Shown one piece after another: positions 52,138-61,123 of a DNA stretch of 64,000 nt (positions are counted from its first letter, which is position 1; every line of letters begins with the position of its first letter). The notes under the pieces were generated by a model. It was given only the letters and a program-made list of their open reading frames with translations, made no database searches and was not told the DNA's origin. The position numbers and the translations under genes are program-made. This stretch comes from Tilletia caries (Eukaryota; Basidiomycota; Exobasidiomycetes; Tilletiales; Tilletiaceae): NCBI GenBank assembly GCA_032718865.1, contig JALUTQ010000039.1, positions 1,116,001 to 1,180,000 on the forward strand, read 5' to 3'.

Positions 52138-53561
52138 CAGAGTCGAGATCGTCCAAGGAAGATTTGATCTTCGAGGCAGGATCAACAATCAACCTTCTTG
52201 CGCCCTTCATGCCACGCCTTCGCTGCGCCAGGCGCACCCCACGTCCCCACAACCCCGCAGGCTGCAGGGTCGGCTCGCGGCTGACGGTGCTGGGAATCTT
52301 GGGAAGCTGGAATTTGGCCATCATAGTTGGATATCTCCCCTGAACGGGTGAGAACGGGAAGCAGACAAGAGGTATCCGACGCCAAAGGAGAGTGTGGATT
52401 GTACCTAGAAGGGACTGAAGTACAAGCGGAATGCGATGTGATAGACAGGATGAAAGGTGAAGCTGAGAAGCTCAGAAGGGGAAGAAAAGGTGCTCGACAG
52501 ACACGAGACTACCGGAAGAGACCACTCCACAAGTGCGTGGACCGGTGGTTTCCAACTCTCCCACCTCGAGTATCCTGTTCTGACAGTGAGGGTCGCCTAG
52601 TTGACCGTGCCGAGGCGTGTGTCCTAGCTCTCCAGACCTGTAGTCGCCGGGGGTTTTATGATTCGTTATCGTACGTGTCGTAAATGAAGCGAAATGAGTG
52701 TGTGTGCGTCGACTGCTGATGCTGAGGTCGATGTGCCGAACGACGATATGTTGATGGTTGATGATTGAGCGGTGAGGGCGAACCATGATGGCGCAGGGGG
52801 GTGGCTCGTTGTGGATGTCAGTCCGATGGCCGTGTAATGCAGTAATGGTGCCTGTTGCTGGCTCGGGGGTTGTCACGCGGCGCGCCCATATGCCGATGTG
52901 CCGATGTGCCGAACCCCAACCTGCTCCCACCGTTCCTGCATGCCAACGCACTACACCACCTGCTGATCACCGTCCACCGATAATCAGCCATATCCCACAT
53001 AACCTCATCCTGCATCCATCCTACACTACCGTCCTGCTCCCATGATGCCTCGCGCCCTGCCATACCACCTATCCCAAGCCTGAAACCACCACTGCCTATG
53101 AGCCCATGTACCGTATTCCACTGACCCAAATCCAAAACCGTCCAACTTGTCGTCCTTTGTCCGGCGCTCACTGCTCGGGTGCCAGAGCACCGACTAGTCG
53201 ACACCGATGGGGCCGAGCACGAGCCTGGGAGTGCGCAAGAGGGAGGAAGGATAAACAGGGTCTTGTGTTGCATGGCTGGCTTGTGTTCCTTAATTTACGT
53301 TTGGTGCGTGTTTCTGTGCACGGGTTCGAAGTGCTGGAGCTTCCCAAGGGCATTGCACCACTGGCCATAATTGTGTTACTCCGACGACCTGATGTATGCG
53401 TCTTGAGCGGATGTTGACCATGTGAACTTGTTGCTCGACGTCCTGAGCGACCGAGACTTGCTGAATGGGCCGATCCTGGATGTGGTGGTGGAGCGTGAGG
53501 ACTAAACGCGGGACGCGCGTTTCCTTTTGCTGTTGATGCTGCCGCCGGCGTCAATGCCGAC
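52138..53561. other. Between gypsy-1 and the CGGAG element, no clear gene
   Basis: Begins with the target duplication CAGAG. The first 180 bp carry a minus-strand frame that joins across gypsy-1 (see 42932-43930). The remainder shows only short, unconvincing frames. Target duplication ATGCCGAC of the next element lies at 53554-53561. Confidence 0.4.
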
Positions 53562-54259
53562 TAAGGATCTTCCCGGAGTAGGCCCCGGAGTAGCATTCCC
53601 CGGAGCTCCGCGGACTCCGGGGGACGCTCTGCACGGGTACGGAGCACGGAGCGAGATTTGAGCGTTTTTTACTAGCTTTAGATTTGCGGAGCTACTCCGC
53701 GAAGGTATGGCTGCAGCGCCCCGGAGCAGGGAGTGAGTTTGCTGGCATTGTCAAAAAAGCCCCGGAGCACGGAGCAGACCCCGGAGTCCGTCGGAGCTCC
53801 GGGGATGGCAAAGTGGGTCACGTGATGGCCAAAACTGAGTCACGTGACCGGATTTTGAGGGATTTCTCGTCCGAATCAGGTCGAAATACTGTGTATTTCA
53901 GCTTTTTTGGGGCAGTAAACCCTTGGAAAGAAATGATATAGACTTCCAAAGCTGCGATTGAACTGTTTTGATGAGATTCGACCTTCTCCCGAGCCCATGT
54001 TGGACTCATTTCATGACACCCCGGAGTACCCCGGAGTCCGCGGAGCTATTTTGGCGGAGCACGGAGTCCGCCTGTGAAAAATGTACGGAGCACGGAGTAG
54101 ATTCTTGTGCGCAACCGCAACTTCGACGGAGCACGGAGTGCTCGCCAGCTGATCACCAGAAATTTTGCGGAGCGCGGAGCTGGCCAGAGCTCAGACGGAG
54201 CTGAGCGGAGCGTCGCCCCGGAGTCCGGGCTCCGGGGATCTACTCCGGGAAGATCCTTA
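53562..54259. mobile_element. Miniature DNA transposon with CGGAG arrays, hAT-like
   Basis: A 698-bp element with 20-bp perfect terminal inverted repeats beginning TAAGGATCTTCCCGG. It is flanked by 8-bp duplications, ATGCCGAC (53554-53561) and TTGCCGAC (54260-54267), that match at 7 of 8 positions. The 250-300 bp inside each end is crowded with CGGAG/CTCCG motifs, often as CGGAGCACGGAG. The centre carries two GTCACGTGA copies (about 53816 and 53840). No ORF is present. An 8-bp duplication plus subterminal repeats suggests a hAT transposase in trans. Confidence 0.75.
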
Positions 54260-54270
54260 TTGCCGACTGC

Positions 54271-54530
54271 TATACTAGACAGGAGTCCGGACCTGTCAGT
54301 TTGAGCAATCCTGATGCTCAGTTTTATGGTAAGAAGAAGCTGTCTGAGGATTGATTGCAAGACAGAAGAGAAAGAAGAGAGAGAATACAAGTGGGAGGTC
54401 ATTAAGAGAGGAGTGAGAGAGGCATCGAGTCGTGGGAAAGAAGTGGAGGAGGAGGGAACACGTGGGAACCACGTGGAGAAAACAAAGGGAAATAGAAAGA
54501 GAACTGTATCGCTGCTACTCAACCAGCACA
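54271..54530 (-). repeat. Gypsy-2 3' LTR
   Basis: In the element's orientation it starts TGTGCTGGTTGAG and ends CTAGTATA. It matches the copy at 60864. It contains two CACGTG boxes (about 54459-54477). Confidence 0.93.
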
Positions 54531-54553
54531 TCCCCACCGACGCAAGCGAACCG

Positions 54554-57500
54554 TCACGGGTTCGTAGGCAATCGAGAGAGCGCGTCAGCGTTGGCGTGGA
54601 GGCGACCAGGTTTGACCGAGAAGCGCAAGTTCCCCAGGTGAGGCATCAGAACCGCTCGGCAACGCGTAATGACTGGCCCGTAGCTGACGTTTGATGAGGA
54701 TGTCAACATCGCGCCCATTGGACTATGATCCGTCACTACCGTCACCTGTGCACCCTCCAACAGATGACCCCAACGGGCGAAGGCCCACGCCAAACAGGAC
54801 AACTCCAACTCTGGAGCAACGAGTTTCTGTTCCGACGGGCTGGTCAATCGAGACAGGTACGCGACTGGATGCTCGACCAGCAGCACCGAACGATTCCCGA
54901 ACTCCAATCGTCGAGGACGATGAATCGGTCCTCGCAAAGCCTCGTCAAGAACAGTCTGCTCGTACAACGCCCCCAAGGAGAAGTCGCGAAGGTGAGTCGG
55001 AACGATGCGAGAACGCAGCGGACGACGCGTAGGACCTAGCATCGTCTGAACGTCCTCTTCCTCCTCCTCGTGATCCGACGACAGACTCCCCGCTGCAACG
55101 CTCGCATCAGCACCGACATCGCCGAGCAGCTCGTCATGCCGACCCGCATTCGCCGGAACTCGATTCCCAGCAAACGGATCCAGTTCAGGCGGTGGAACCC
55201 GGTCCAGCTGCTCGATGCTGAACTCGTCGTCGATGTTCACGTCGGCAGGCAGCTTCAGCCGAACACGATGGGGCGAGAGCACCTCCTCTACCCGCCAAGG
55301 CCCCATCTTGCGGGGATCCAGCTTACTTCGGACAGCGCCCGGGACGGGTCGGTCGGACAATCGAACGAAGACCGAATCCCCGGGCGCGAGGGCCATAGGG
55401 AACGACCGGAGCTTATCGTAGCGCTGCTTCTGACCTCTCCGAGCCGCCTCGATGGCCTGTCGCGCATCAGCCAATCGTTCCTCCGCCGCCGCAAGTCGCT
55501 CGGAGAACGCCGACACGCCCAGGTGTTCATCGGCATCAAAGACGGCATGGACAACATCCGGATGACTGACGAAGACCAAGTCAAATGGGCGATGGCCAGT
55601 CGTCACTGACGGCGCCGAATTCATGGCCAACTCCACAGAGGGAACAACGCGCGCGTCCCAGTGGGCTCGAGAATCAAGGCACATCGTCTGGAGAACGGTC
55701 TGGGCGGACTGGATCGCACGCTCCACATTGTTCGCTTGCTGATGATACGGCGACGAAGGAGCCAAGTGTGCGCCCAACGACATCGCCAGTTGCGACATCA
55801 CCGAACCCGACATCCGAGCCTCGGAATCAGAAATGATCCGCCGAGGCTTCCAGCCGAAGCGCAGGACTCGGCGGCTGATCACGGCCGCAATCCCTTCGGC
55901 CGAGATGGAAGACGAGCACGGTTCGAGCAAGATCATCCGGCTGAACACGTCTAGAATCGCCAGGACAGCGTCTTTCCCAGAGCGAGACCGAGGAAGACCC
56001 AAGAGGAGATCCATGGAGACGAACTCGAACGGTAACTGCGGATCGTTCTCGACATCGAGCATGCCGGTCTTCTTCGCTCTCTTCGTGCGTTGACAAGCAG
56101 AACAAAACTTCACCCACGCGCGGACGCTGTTGGCTAGCTGAGGACGCCAAAAGTGCCGATGCAACGCAAGATAGGTCTTGAAGAAGCTGAAGTGTCCGCC
56201 ATCATCATGGACAGTTCGAAGAAGCTCCGGAAGAGCCGCCTCCGGCAACGCAACTTTGCCGTCAACACGTCGGCACAAAACCCTATCGCGCAATACCCAA
56301 TCCTCCGACCCGTCTGCTTCCACCCGTCGTAGCAATGGACCAAAGTGACGATCGGAACGTAGCCACGCCGACCAACGCTCACGTGCTAGACCCTGCGGGA
56401 GTCGAGCAACGGATTGCGTATGAACAGACGGAGCGGAGGACGTCTGTGGGGGCAGCTCGGTGTGCTCCTCGAAGACCTGGTGGAGGATAGCCGCGTATGC
56501 AGATTTGCTCGCATCTACGTAGAGCACGTAGGGACGCGTCGGGTCGGGATGCGCTAACGTAGGCGGACTGGAGATCGCTTTTTTCAAAGCGTCGAAACTC
56601 TCCTGTTGAGCGTCTTTCCAGTCGATGACGGTACTGTCCGCGGACGCAGGCTTCCCCTCCACGTTCACCAAGCGATAGCGACCATTCGCCTCCTCGTATC
56701 GCCAGCCTCGAGTCAAGCGGGAGAGGGGAGCGGCGATCTCGGCGTATCGATGGATAAAGCCCCGATAGTACCCGAACAACCCCAGAACATGGTACAGCTC
56801 TCGAAGGGTTGTCGGCCGCGCCAGATCCTCGACCGCCTTAGCCCGCTCTCCCCAGATCGCGACACCGGCGCCAGACACTTTACGACCGAGGAGGACCAAT
56901 GACGGAACAGCAAACGTGCACTTCGTCGGGCTGAACTTGAGTCCGGACGCCGTTGCTGACGACAACAAGGTGTCCAGAGCACGAGCATGCTCCTCGGCAT
57001 CCCGACTCGCGACAACCACATCATCGATATACACGACCGCCTGATCCCACCGCAGCGCCCCGAGAATGCGGTCCATGAGTCGCTGGAACGCGGCCGGCGC
57101 CCCTTTGAGACCGAAGGGGACTGTCTTATATTGGAACAGGCCCCGATGGCACACGAAGGCGGTTTTCCACCGGTCGGAGGACTTAACGGGAAGCTGATGA
57201 TAGCCTCGGATAGCATCAAGGGCGCTGAAGACCCGTTTTCCAACAAGCGTTTGGAAAATCGCATCCGTCGTCGGGAGCGGATACCGATCCGACACAGTGG
57301 CAGTGTTGAGATTGCGGTAATCAACGCAAAAACGCCACTTGCCGTGTTGTCGAACCATCAGCACCGGAAAAGAGACCGAGCTAGACGACGGCTCAATCAC
57401 GTCCCAGTCGATCAACTGATCGATGGCGGCGTCCATAGCCTTTTTCTTCTCTGGGCTCGCGCGCCGCGGGGCCTCTGGACGAATCGTGGCATCGGGCTGC

Positions 57501-59041
57501 AAGGGAATCTCCATCTCAGCATCCACAATCCGACCAGGACGATTGTCCAGGGCGAAAGCATCAGCATGACGACGAAGTAGCGTCAACATCTCCTGCGGCG
57601 GCTCCCCTTCGGCGTTTACCCCCACACGCCAGGTCTCATCCACCAGCACAGTCGCCGCCTCCCTCGTGAGGTCGGAACCAGCCTCATCATCGCCCAAGTA
57701 CGCATCCAATAGGGCGGCCGCGTCGAGATCGTCCTGCGGCGCCACCGGCCAGGCGGAGGGAGACGAAAAAGGCGCGCCCGCGGTGGACAACGGGAAAACT
57801 TGGCCAGACGACTTCGCCACCTCGCCCAGGCGTGCCGCAAACGCGTCGGCCACCACGGTTCCCCGTTGGAGATGGATGGGAGCAGTACCGAAGTTGCACA
57901 AGAGGACATGGTGCTTCACCTTGTGCGTCAGCACACATGCGGGACCCGCCAATCCTCCCGTCTCGTCCGGTGTCATCGACAAACGGGGATACACCGAGTA
58001 GTCAACCGTGGGAGCAAGACAGCCACCATCGACGGGTATCCACACATGAGCAGACGGCGGAACAACGGTCTCCCGAGCGACATGGAGCTCTGCCTCCACC
58101 GCATACGGACCGATTAGACGCTCGTGGACGGGGAAAGTAAAGGATCCAACACGGACACGACCTCGAGCGGAAGAGATCGAGAGATCGTGAGGGGAGATGA
58201 AGTCTAACCCGAGACAGATCCCAGGGGCAAACTTGGGCAAGACATGGAAATCTTGCTTAAACTCCAACGTCGCGTCACGCCCGTCTCTGTCTTTCGCATC
58301 AATGAAGAATGAGAACGAGGTCCATCCCAGAGTGGTGGAGGAGCCCAAACCCTGGACCGGCATCGGATCCCCGTGTGGTTCACCCCCGAGACGGCGGAGC
58401 AAGCCAGCATCGATCACCGACAACGCCGCACCTGTGTCGATCAGAACCGAGGTGGACGCGCCGGTCGAGCTGTTGATCATCAATTGCGCGAAGAGGGGAA
58501 CATGGTTCTGGTACCCCATGCCAGTGCCGGTGGCGTCCGGTGATGCCATCGCCACAACATTGCCATATCGGAAAGTGGGATGGAGCAGGGGTTTAGCGGC
58601 CGGATCGAGGCCTGATTCGCGCTTCAGCTGGAACGCGTCCCGAGTCGCAAAGTGAAGGCCGGGAGTCGAACCGTCGAGATGTGCCAATCTCGGGCCTTGA
58701 GGAGGAATGACAGGCTGAGCGCCTTTACCCCGCGGGAAGGGGGAATGGGGTTCCTTCGGGGTACCTGATGTACCCTCCCGAACGCTGTGCGCGTCCGCCC
58801 CAGAAATATCTACAGTATCTGCGAAGGAAAATCCCGCGCCATTCAATGGGGGCACAACCTCGGTTTTAGGAGCGCATGCGATAAATTTGAGGTATTTTGG
58901 TTCACTCACTTTAGGGGTGGCAAATAGCCGCGGGACCCCTGTCCCTTCCACCAATTCATCCGCATCAACCACGTTCGCATCCGCACCAACAGCATCCTCA
59001 TCTGCAGCAACCACTTCCGCCGCATTACTCTCTCCAAGCAC
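54554..59041 (-). CDS. pol: Gypsy-2 Pol with RNase H split around integrase
   Basis: An uninterrupted frame of 1495 residues; a non-ATG or upstream start is likely because the frame opens earlier. Protease IDTGAALS at about 201-208. RT spans about 545-780 with KWRFCVDYRNLNT, FGLKGAPAAFQRLMD and the catalytic YIDD at 671-674. The first RNase H strand, YVLYVDASKSAYAAILHQ, has Asp at about 843. Integrase follows: zinc-binding His/Cys at about 945-985, then DDE at about 1011, 1072 and 1107 (spacing 61 and 35), and a GPW module near 1247. After an acidic linker the rest of RNase H appears at about 1388-1492: PVAYLSRLTSPSEQKLVAPE, ELSCLAWAF, VVTDHSPM, ANADALSRLP, with Glu, Asp and Asp at about 1413, 1438 and 1486. 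The same order in gypsy-1 argues against an assembly error. Confidence 0.93.
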   Translation of the reverse strand: MLGESNAAEVVAADEDAVGADANVVDADELVEGTGVPRLFATPKVSEPKYLKFIACAPKTEVVPPLNGAGFSFADTVDISGADAHSVREGTSGTPKEPHSPFPRGKGAQPVIPPQGPRLAHLDGSTPGLHFATRDAFQLKRESGLDPAAKPLLHPTFRYGNVVAMASPDATGTGMGYQNHVPLFAQLMINSSTGASTSVLIDTGAALSVIDAGLLRRLGGEPHGDPMPVQGLGSSTTLGWTSFSFFIDAKDRDGRDATLEFKQDFHVLPKFAPGICLGLDFISPHDLSISSARGRVRVGSFTFPVHERLIGPYAVEAELHVARETVVPPSAHVWIPVDGGCLAPTVDYSVYPRLSMTPDETGGLAGPACVLTHKVKHHVLLCNFGTAPIHLQRGTVVADAFAARLGEVAKSSGQVFPLSTAGAPFSSPSAWPVAPQDDLDAAALLDAYLGDDEAGSDLTREAATVLVDETWRVGVNAEGEPPQEMLTLLRRHADAFALDNRPGRIVDAEMEIPLQPDATIRPEAPRRASPEKKKAMDAAIDQLIDWDVIEPSSSSVSFPVLMVRQHGKWRFCVDYRNLNTATVSDRYPLPTTDAIFQTLVGKRVFSALDAIRGYHQLPVKSSDRWKTAFVCHRGLFQYKTVPFGLKGAPAAFQRLMDRILGALRWDQAVVYIDDVVVASRDAEEHARALDTLLSSATASGLKFSPTKCTFAVPSLVLLGRKVSGAGVAIWGERAKAVEDLARPTTLRELYHVLGLFGYYRGFIHRYAEIAAPLSRLTRGWRYEEANGRYRLVNVEGKPASADSTVIDWKDAQQESFDALKKAISSPPTLAHPDPTRPYVLYVDASKSAYAAILHQVFEEHTELPPQTSSAPSVHTQSVARLPQGLARERWSAWLRSDRHFGPLLRRVEADGSEDWVLRDRVLCRRVDGKVALPEAALPELLRTVHDDGGHFSFFKTYLALHRHFWRPQLANSVRAWVKFCSACQRTKRAKKTGMLDVENDPQLPFEFVSMDLLLGLPRSRSGKDAVLAILDVFSRMILLEPCSSSISAEGIAAVISRRVLRFGWKPRRIISDSEARMSGSVMSQLAMSLGAHLAPSSPYHQQANNVERAIQSAQTVLQTMCLDSRAHWDARVVPSVELAMNSAPSVTTGHRPFDLVFVSHPDVVHAVFDADEHLGVSAFSERLAAAEERLADARQAIEAARRGQKQRYDKLRSFPMALAPGDSVFVRLSDRPVPGAVRSKLDPRKMGPWRVEEVLSPHRVRLKLPADVNIDDEFSIEQLDRVPPPELDPFAGNRVPANAGRHDELLGDVGADASVAAGSLSSDHEEEEEDVQTMLGPTRRPLRSRIVPTHLRDFSLGALYEQTVLDEALRGPIHRPRRLEFGNRSVLLVEHPVAYLSRLTSPSEQKLVAPELELSCLAWAFARWGHLLEGAQVTVVTDHSPMGAMLTSSSNVSYGPVITRCRAVLMPHLGNLRFSVKPGRLHANADALSRLPTNP

Positions 59042-59172
59042 CGGAATCTTCGAGAGATCATCACCGTCAGCAATGGGACGATCTCGAGCGTCCAGTTCCG
59101 GTGGCAGCGGTGGGGGGGACGGTTAACTGCCGGAGCATCAACCGTGAGTAGTTTTTACGTCATTCCGGACGT

Positions 59173-60765
59173 TCAAAAATCCTCGGAGCTCAACTCTGAC
59201 TCGTCAATGACCCTATAGTCCGACGAATCGATCGTATCGATCACGCGCACCGCGGGGACTAGATCGTTATGTTCAAAGTCGAAATGGTCCTGTCCGCAAC
59301 GCTTGCACGGGTGGGACAGCTCGAGAACCTTCGTGGAGTCGGGCCAACGGTACATGCGAGGCCGACCGTTCTTTGCTTCGACGATACGACTCTTGTCGTA
59401 GGTCGCAGACATCCCCAAGGGAGCGCCAGGACGAGGAGCCGCAGGCGATACGACGGTGGGAGCACGAGCCGGTGTGGAGGACTCAGCAGGAGCCGAACGC
59501 GATCCCCTACCTCCTAAAGACGAAGACGCTGCGCGGGCAGAGGACTCGGTCGCCGTCGACGCTGTGGTCCGAAGCGCTCGGTCCGGGTTCAGCTTGCGCC
59601 AAAGAGACTCGACCTCGACAAGCTCCAGACGGACATCGTCGCGCGTGGCGGTACGGCGAGGCAAGTGCATGAGCGCCCGGAAGGAGGCTGGAAGACCGTC
59701 GAGAAGGTCTTGGACGAGGCGAATCTCTGATGGTTCTGTCTCAGGGTCGTCAGTGCGGAGCAGACGGATTTTGTCGAAATGGTCCGTCTGTACGGGACCG
59801 TCCTCGGGTATCCACTTTCGCTCTTGAGCACGACGACGCTGATCCACTTCGTCGACAGGGAACGCCTTCCGCAAAGCCTTGGCGTACGCGTCAACGCTGT
59901 TAAGGGAGCGAGCGACGGGGAGGCGAAGTCCCTCGTGCCAAGAAGCAGCGTCGCCCGTAAACACGAGTGGCATCGTGCGGGCCATTGCGGAGTCCCACGC
60001 CTCCGAGTCGTTCGACCGGGCAATATCGAGGATCCGACCGAGGAAGTGCTCGAGGTTCGCCGGGACACCGTCAAATTTGGGAAGCCACTCCGGTTTGCAC
60101 TGGATGAATCGCGGAGCGGGCGAAGGGGATGAATGCTGGATCACCCGAGCAGACGACAAGGCCGGGACCGAAGGAGGAGGTCCAAAGGTCGCGTCGAATG
60201 CCCCGTCCGCGGCGGAGATCTCGCCGAGCGCATCGAACACCTTGCTGGACTTGATGCCCATCTTCTGACACAGAAGGCGGAACGAGTCCTTGTCGGCGTC
60301 GTCAAGATCGCGGAAAGAATTGACGAGGTTTTCCACGTCCGTAGGGCGAGCGGGAGTGGAGTGGCGGGGAACCAAGTGGGGTGGACCACTGCTGGCCACG
60401 CCGGAAGGGATCGAAGAGGTTTGTTGTTGGCCTCGATAAGGGGTGGCAAACGGTGAGGCTTGCTGGGTGGCACCGGCTGGTGCAGACGCGATGCGGGCCA
60501 TCGAGACCGGAGCGATACCGGAGGGTGGAGCAGCAACCCCGCTTGTCGATAGGCGGCCCTCCAAGTCGTCCAGGCGAGTCTCAAAACGATCGAAACGTTC
60601 GAGAACCCGGTTGACCGCTTGCGAGCCGGGAGAAGGGGGAAGGGCAGCTTGTGGGGCGTCCACAGCCTGGAGGGGCGCCGCGGGACGACCAGCAGAACGT
60701 TCGGCACGGTCGCCGGGGTCGTCCAAGCTGGTCAAGGAGGAGGAAAGCGGATCGGCAGGAGCCAT
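59173..60765 (-). CDS. gag: Gypsy-2 Gag polyprotein
   Basis: Frame of 530 residues from MAPADPLSSSLTSLD. A coiled-coil stretch (VNRVLERFDRFETRLDDLEG) precedes the capsid region (CKPEWLPKFDGVPANLEHFL, LRKAFPVDEVDQRRRAQERK, VQDLLDGLPASFRALMHLPR). It has a short Cys/His motif CKRCGQDHFDFEH instead of a standard CCHC knuckle. It ends at TGA before 59173. Pol opens in another frame 50-100 nt further on; how Gag is linked to Pol is not clear from the sequence. Confidence 0.88.
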   Translation of the reverse strand: MAPADPLSSSLTSLDDPGDRAERSAGRPAAPLQAVDAPQAALPPSPGSQAVNRVLERFDRFETRLDDLEGRLSTSGVAAPPSGIAPVSMARIASAPAGATQQASPFATPYRGQQQTSSIPSGVASSGPPHLVPRHSTPARPTDVENLVNSFRDLDDADKDSFRLLCQKMGIKSSKVFDALGEISAADGAFDATFGPPPSVPALSSARVIQHSSPSPAPRFIQCKPEWLPKFDGVPANLEHFLGRILDIARSNDSEAWDSAMARTMPLVFTGDAASWHEGLRLPVARSLNSVDAYAKALRKAFPVDEVDQRRRAQERKWIPEDGPVQTDHFDKIRLLRTDDPETEPSEIRLVQDLLDGLPASFRALMHLPRRTATRDDVRLELVEVESLWRKLNPDRALRTTASTATESSARAASSSLGGRGSRSAPAESSTPARAPTVVSPAAPRPGAPLGMSATYDKSRIVEAKNGRPRMYRWPDSTKVLELSHPCKRCGQDHFDFEHNDLVPAVRVIDTIDSSDYRVIDESELSSEDF

Positions 60766-60863
60766 GGTGAGGGTGGCAAACGACGGAGAGGATAGGATGT
60801 TCGAGGGCGGTTGGGTTGTTGACTTCCGAGTCGGTCAGTCCACAGAACTCACTCTTATCACCA

Positions 60864-61123
60864 TATACTAGACAGGAGTCCGGACCTGTCAGTTTGAGCA
60901 ATCCTGATGCTCAGTTTTATGGTAAGAAGAAGCTGTCTGAGGATTGATTGCAAGACAGAAGAGAAAGAAGAGAGAGAATACAAGTGGGAGGTCATTAAGA
61001 GAGGAGTGAGAGAGGCATCGAGTCGTGGGAAAGAAGTGGAGGAGGAGGGAACACGTGGGAACCACGTGGAGAAAACAAAGGGAAATAGAAAGAGAACTGT
61101 ATCGCTGCTACTCAACCAGCACA
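60864..61123 (-). repeat. Gypsy-2 5' LTR
   Basis: A 260-bp LTR identical, as far as I can read, to the one at 54271. It is followed on the right by the target duplication ACTGC (61124-61128). Confidence 0.93.

Larger units (their letters stand above)
54271..61123 (-). mobile_element. Ty3/gypsy LTR retrotransposon 2, apparently intact, TSD ACTGC
   Basis: A 6853-bp element on the minus strand. The two 260-bp LTRs look identical, and target duplications ACTGC lie at 54266-54270 and 61124-61128. gag and pol are both uninterrupted. The primer site TGGTGATAAGAGTG directly follows the 5' LTR (60863 downwards). It is a different family from gypsy-1, with clearly related but divergent proteins, and shares the unusual split RNase H. 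The insertion lies 11 bp from the CGGAG element, overlapping its target duplication. Confidence 0.93.
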
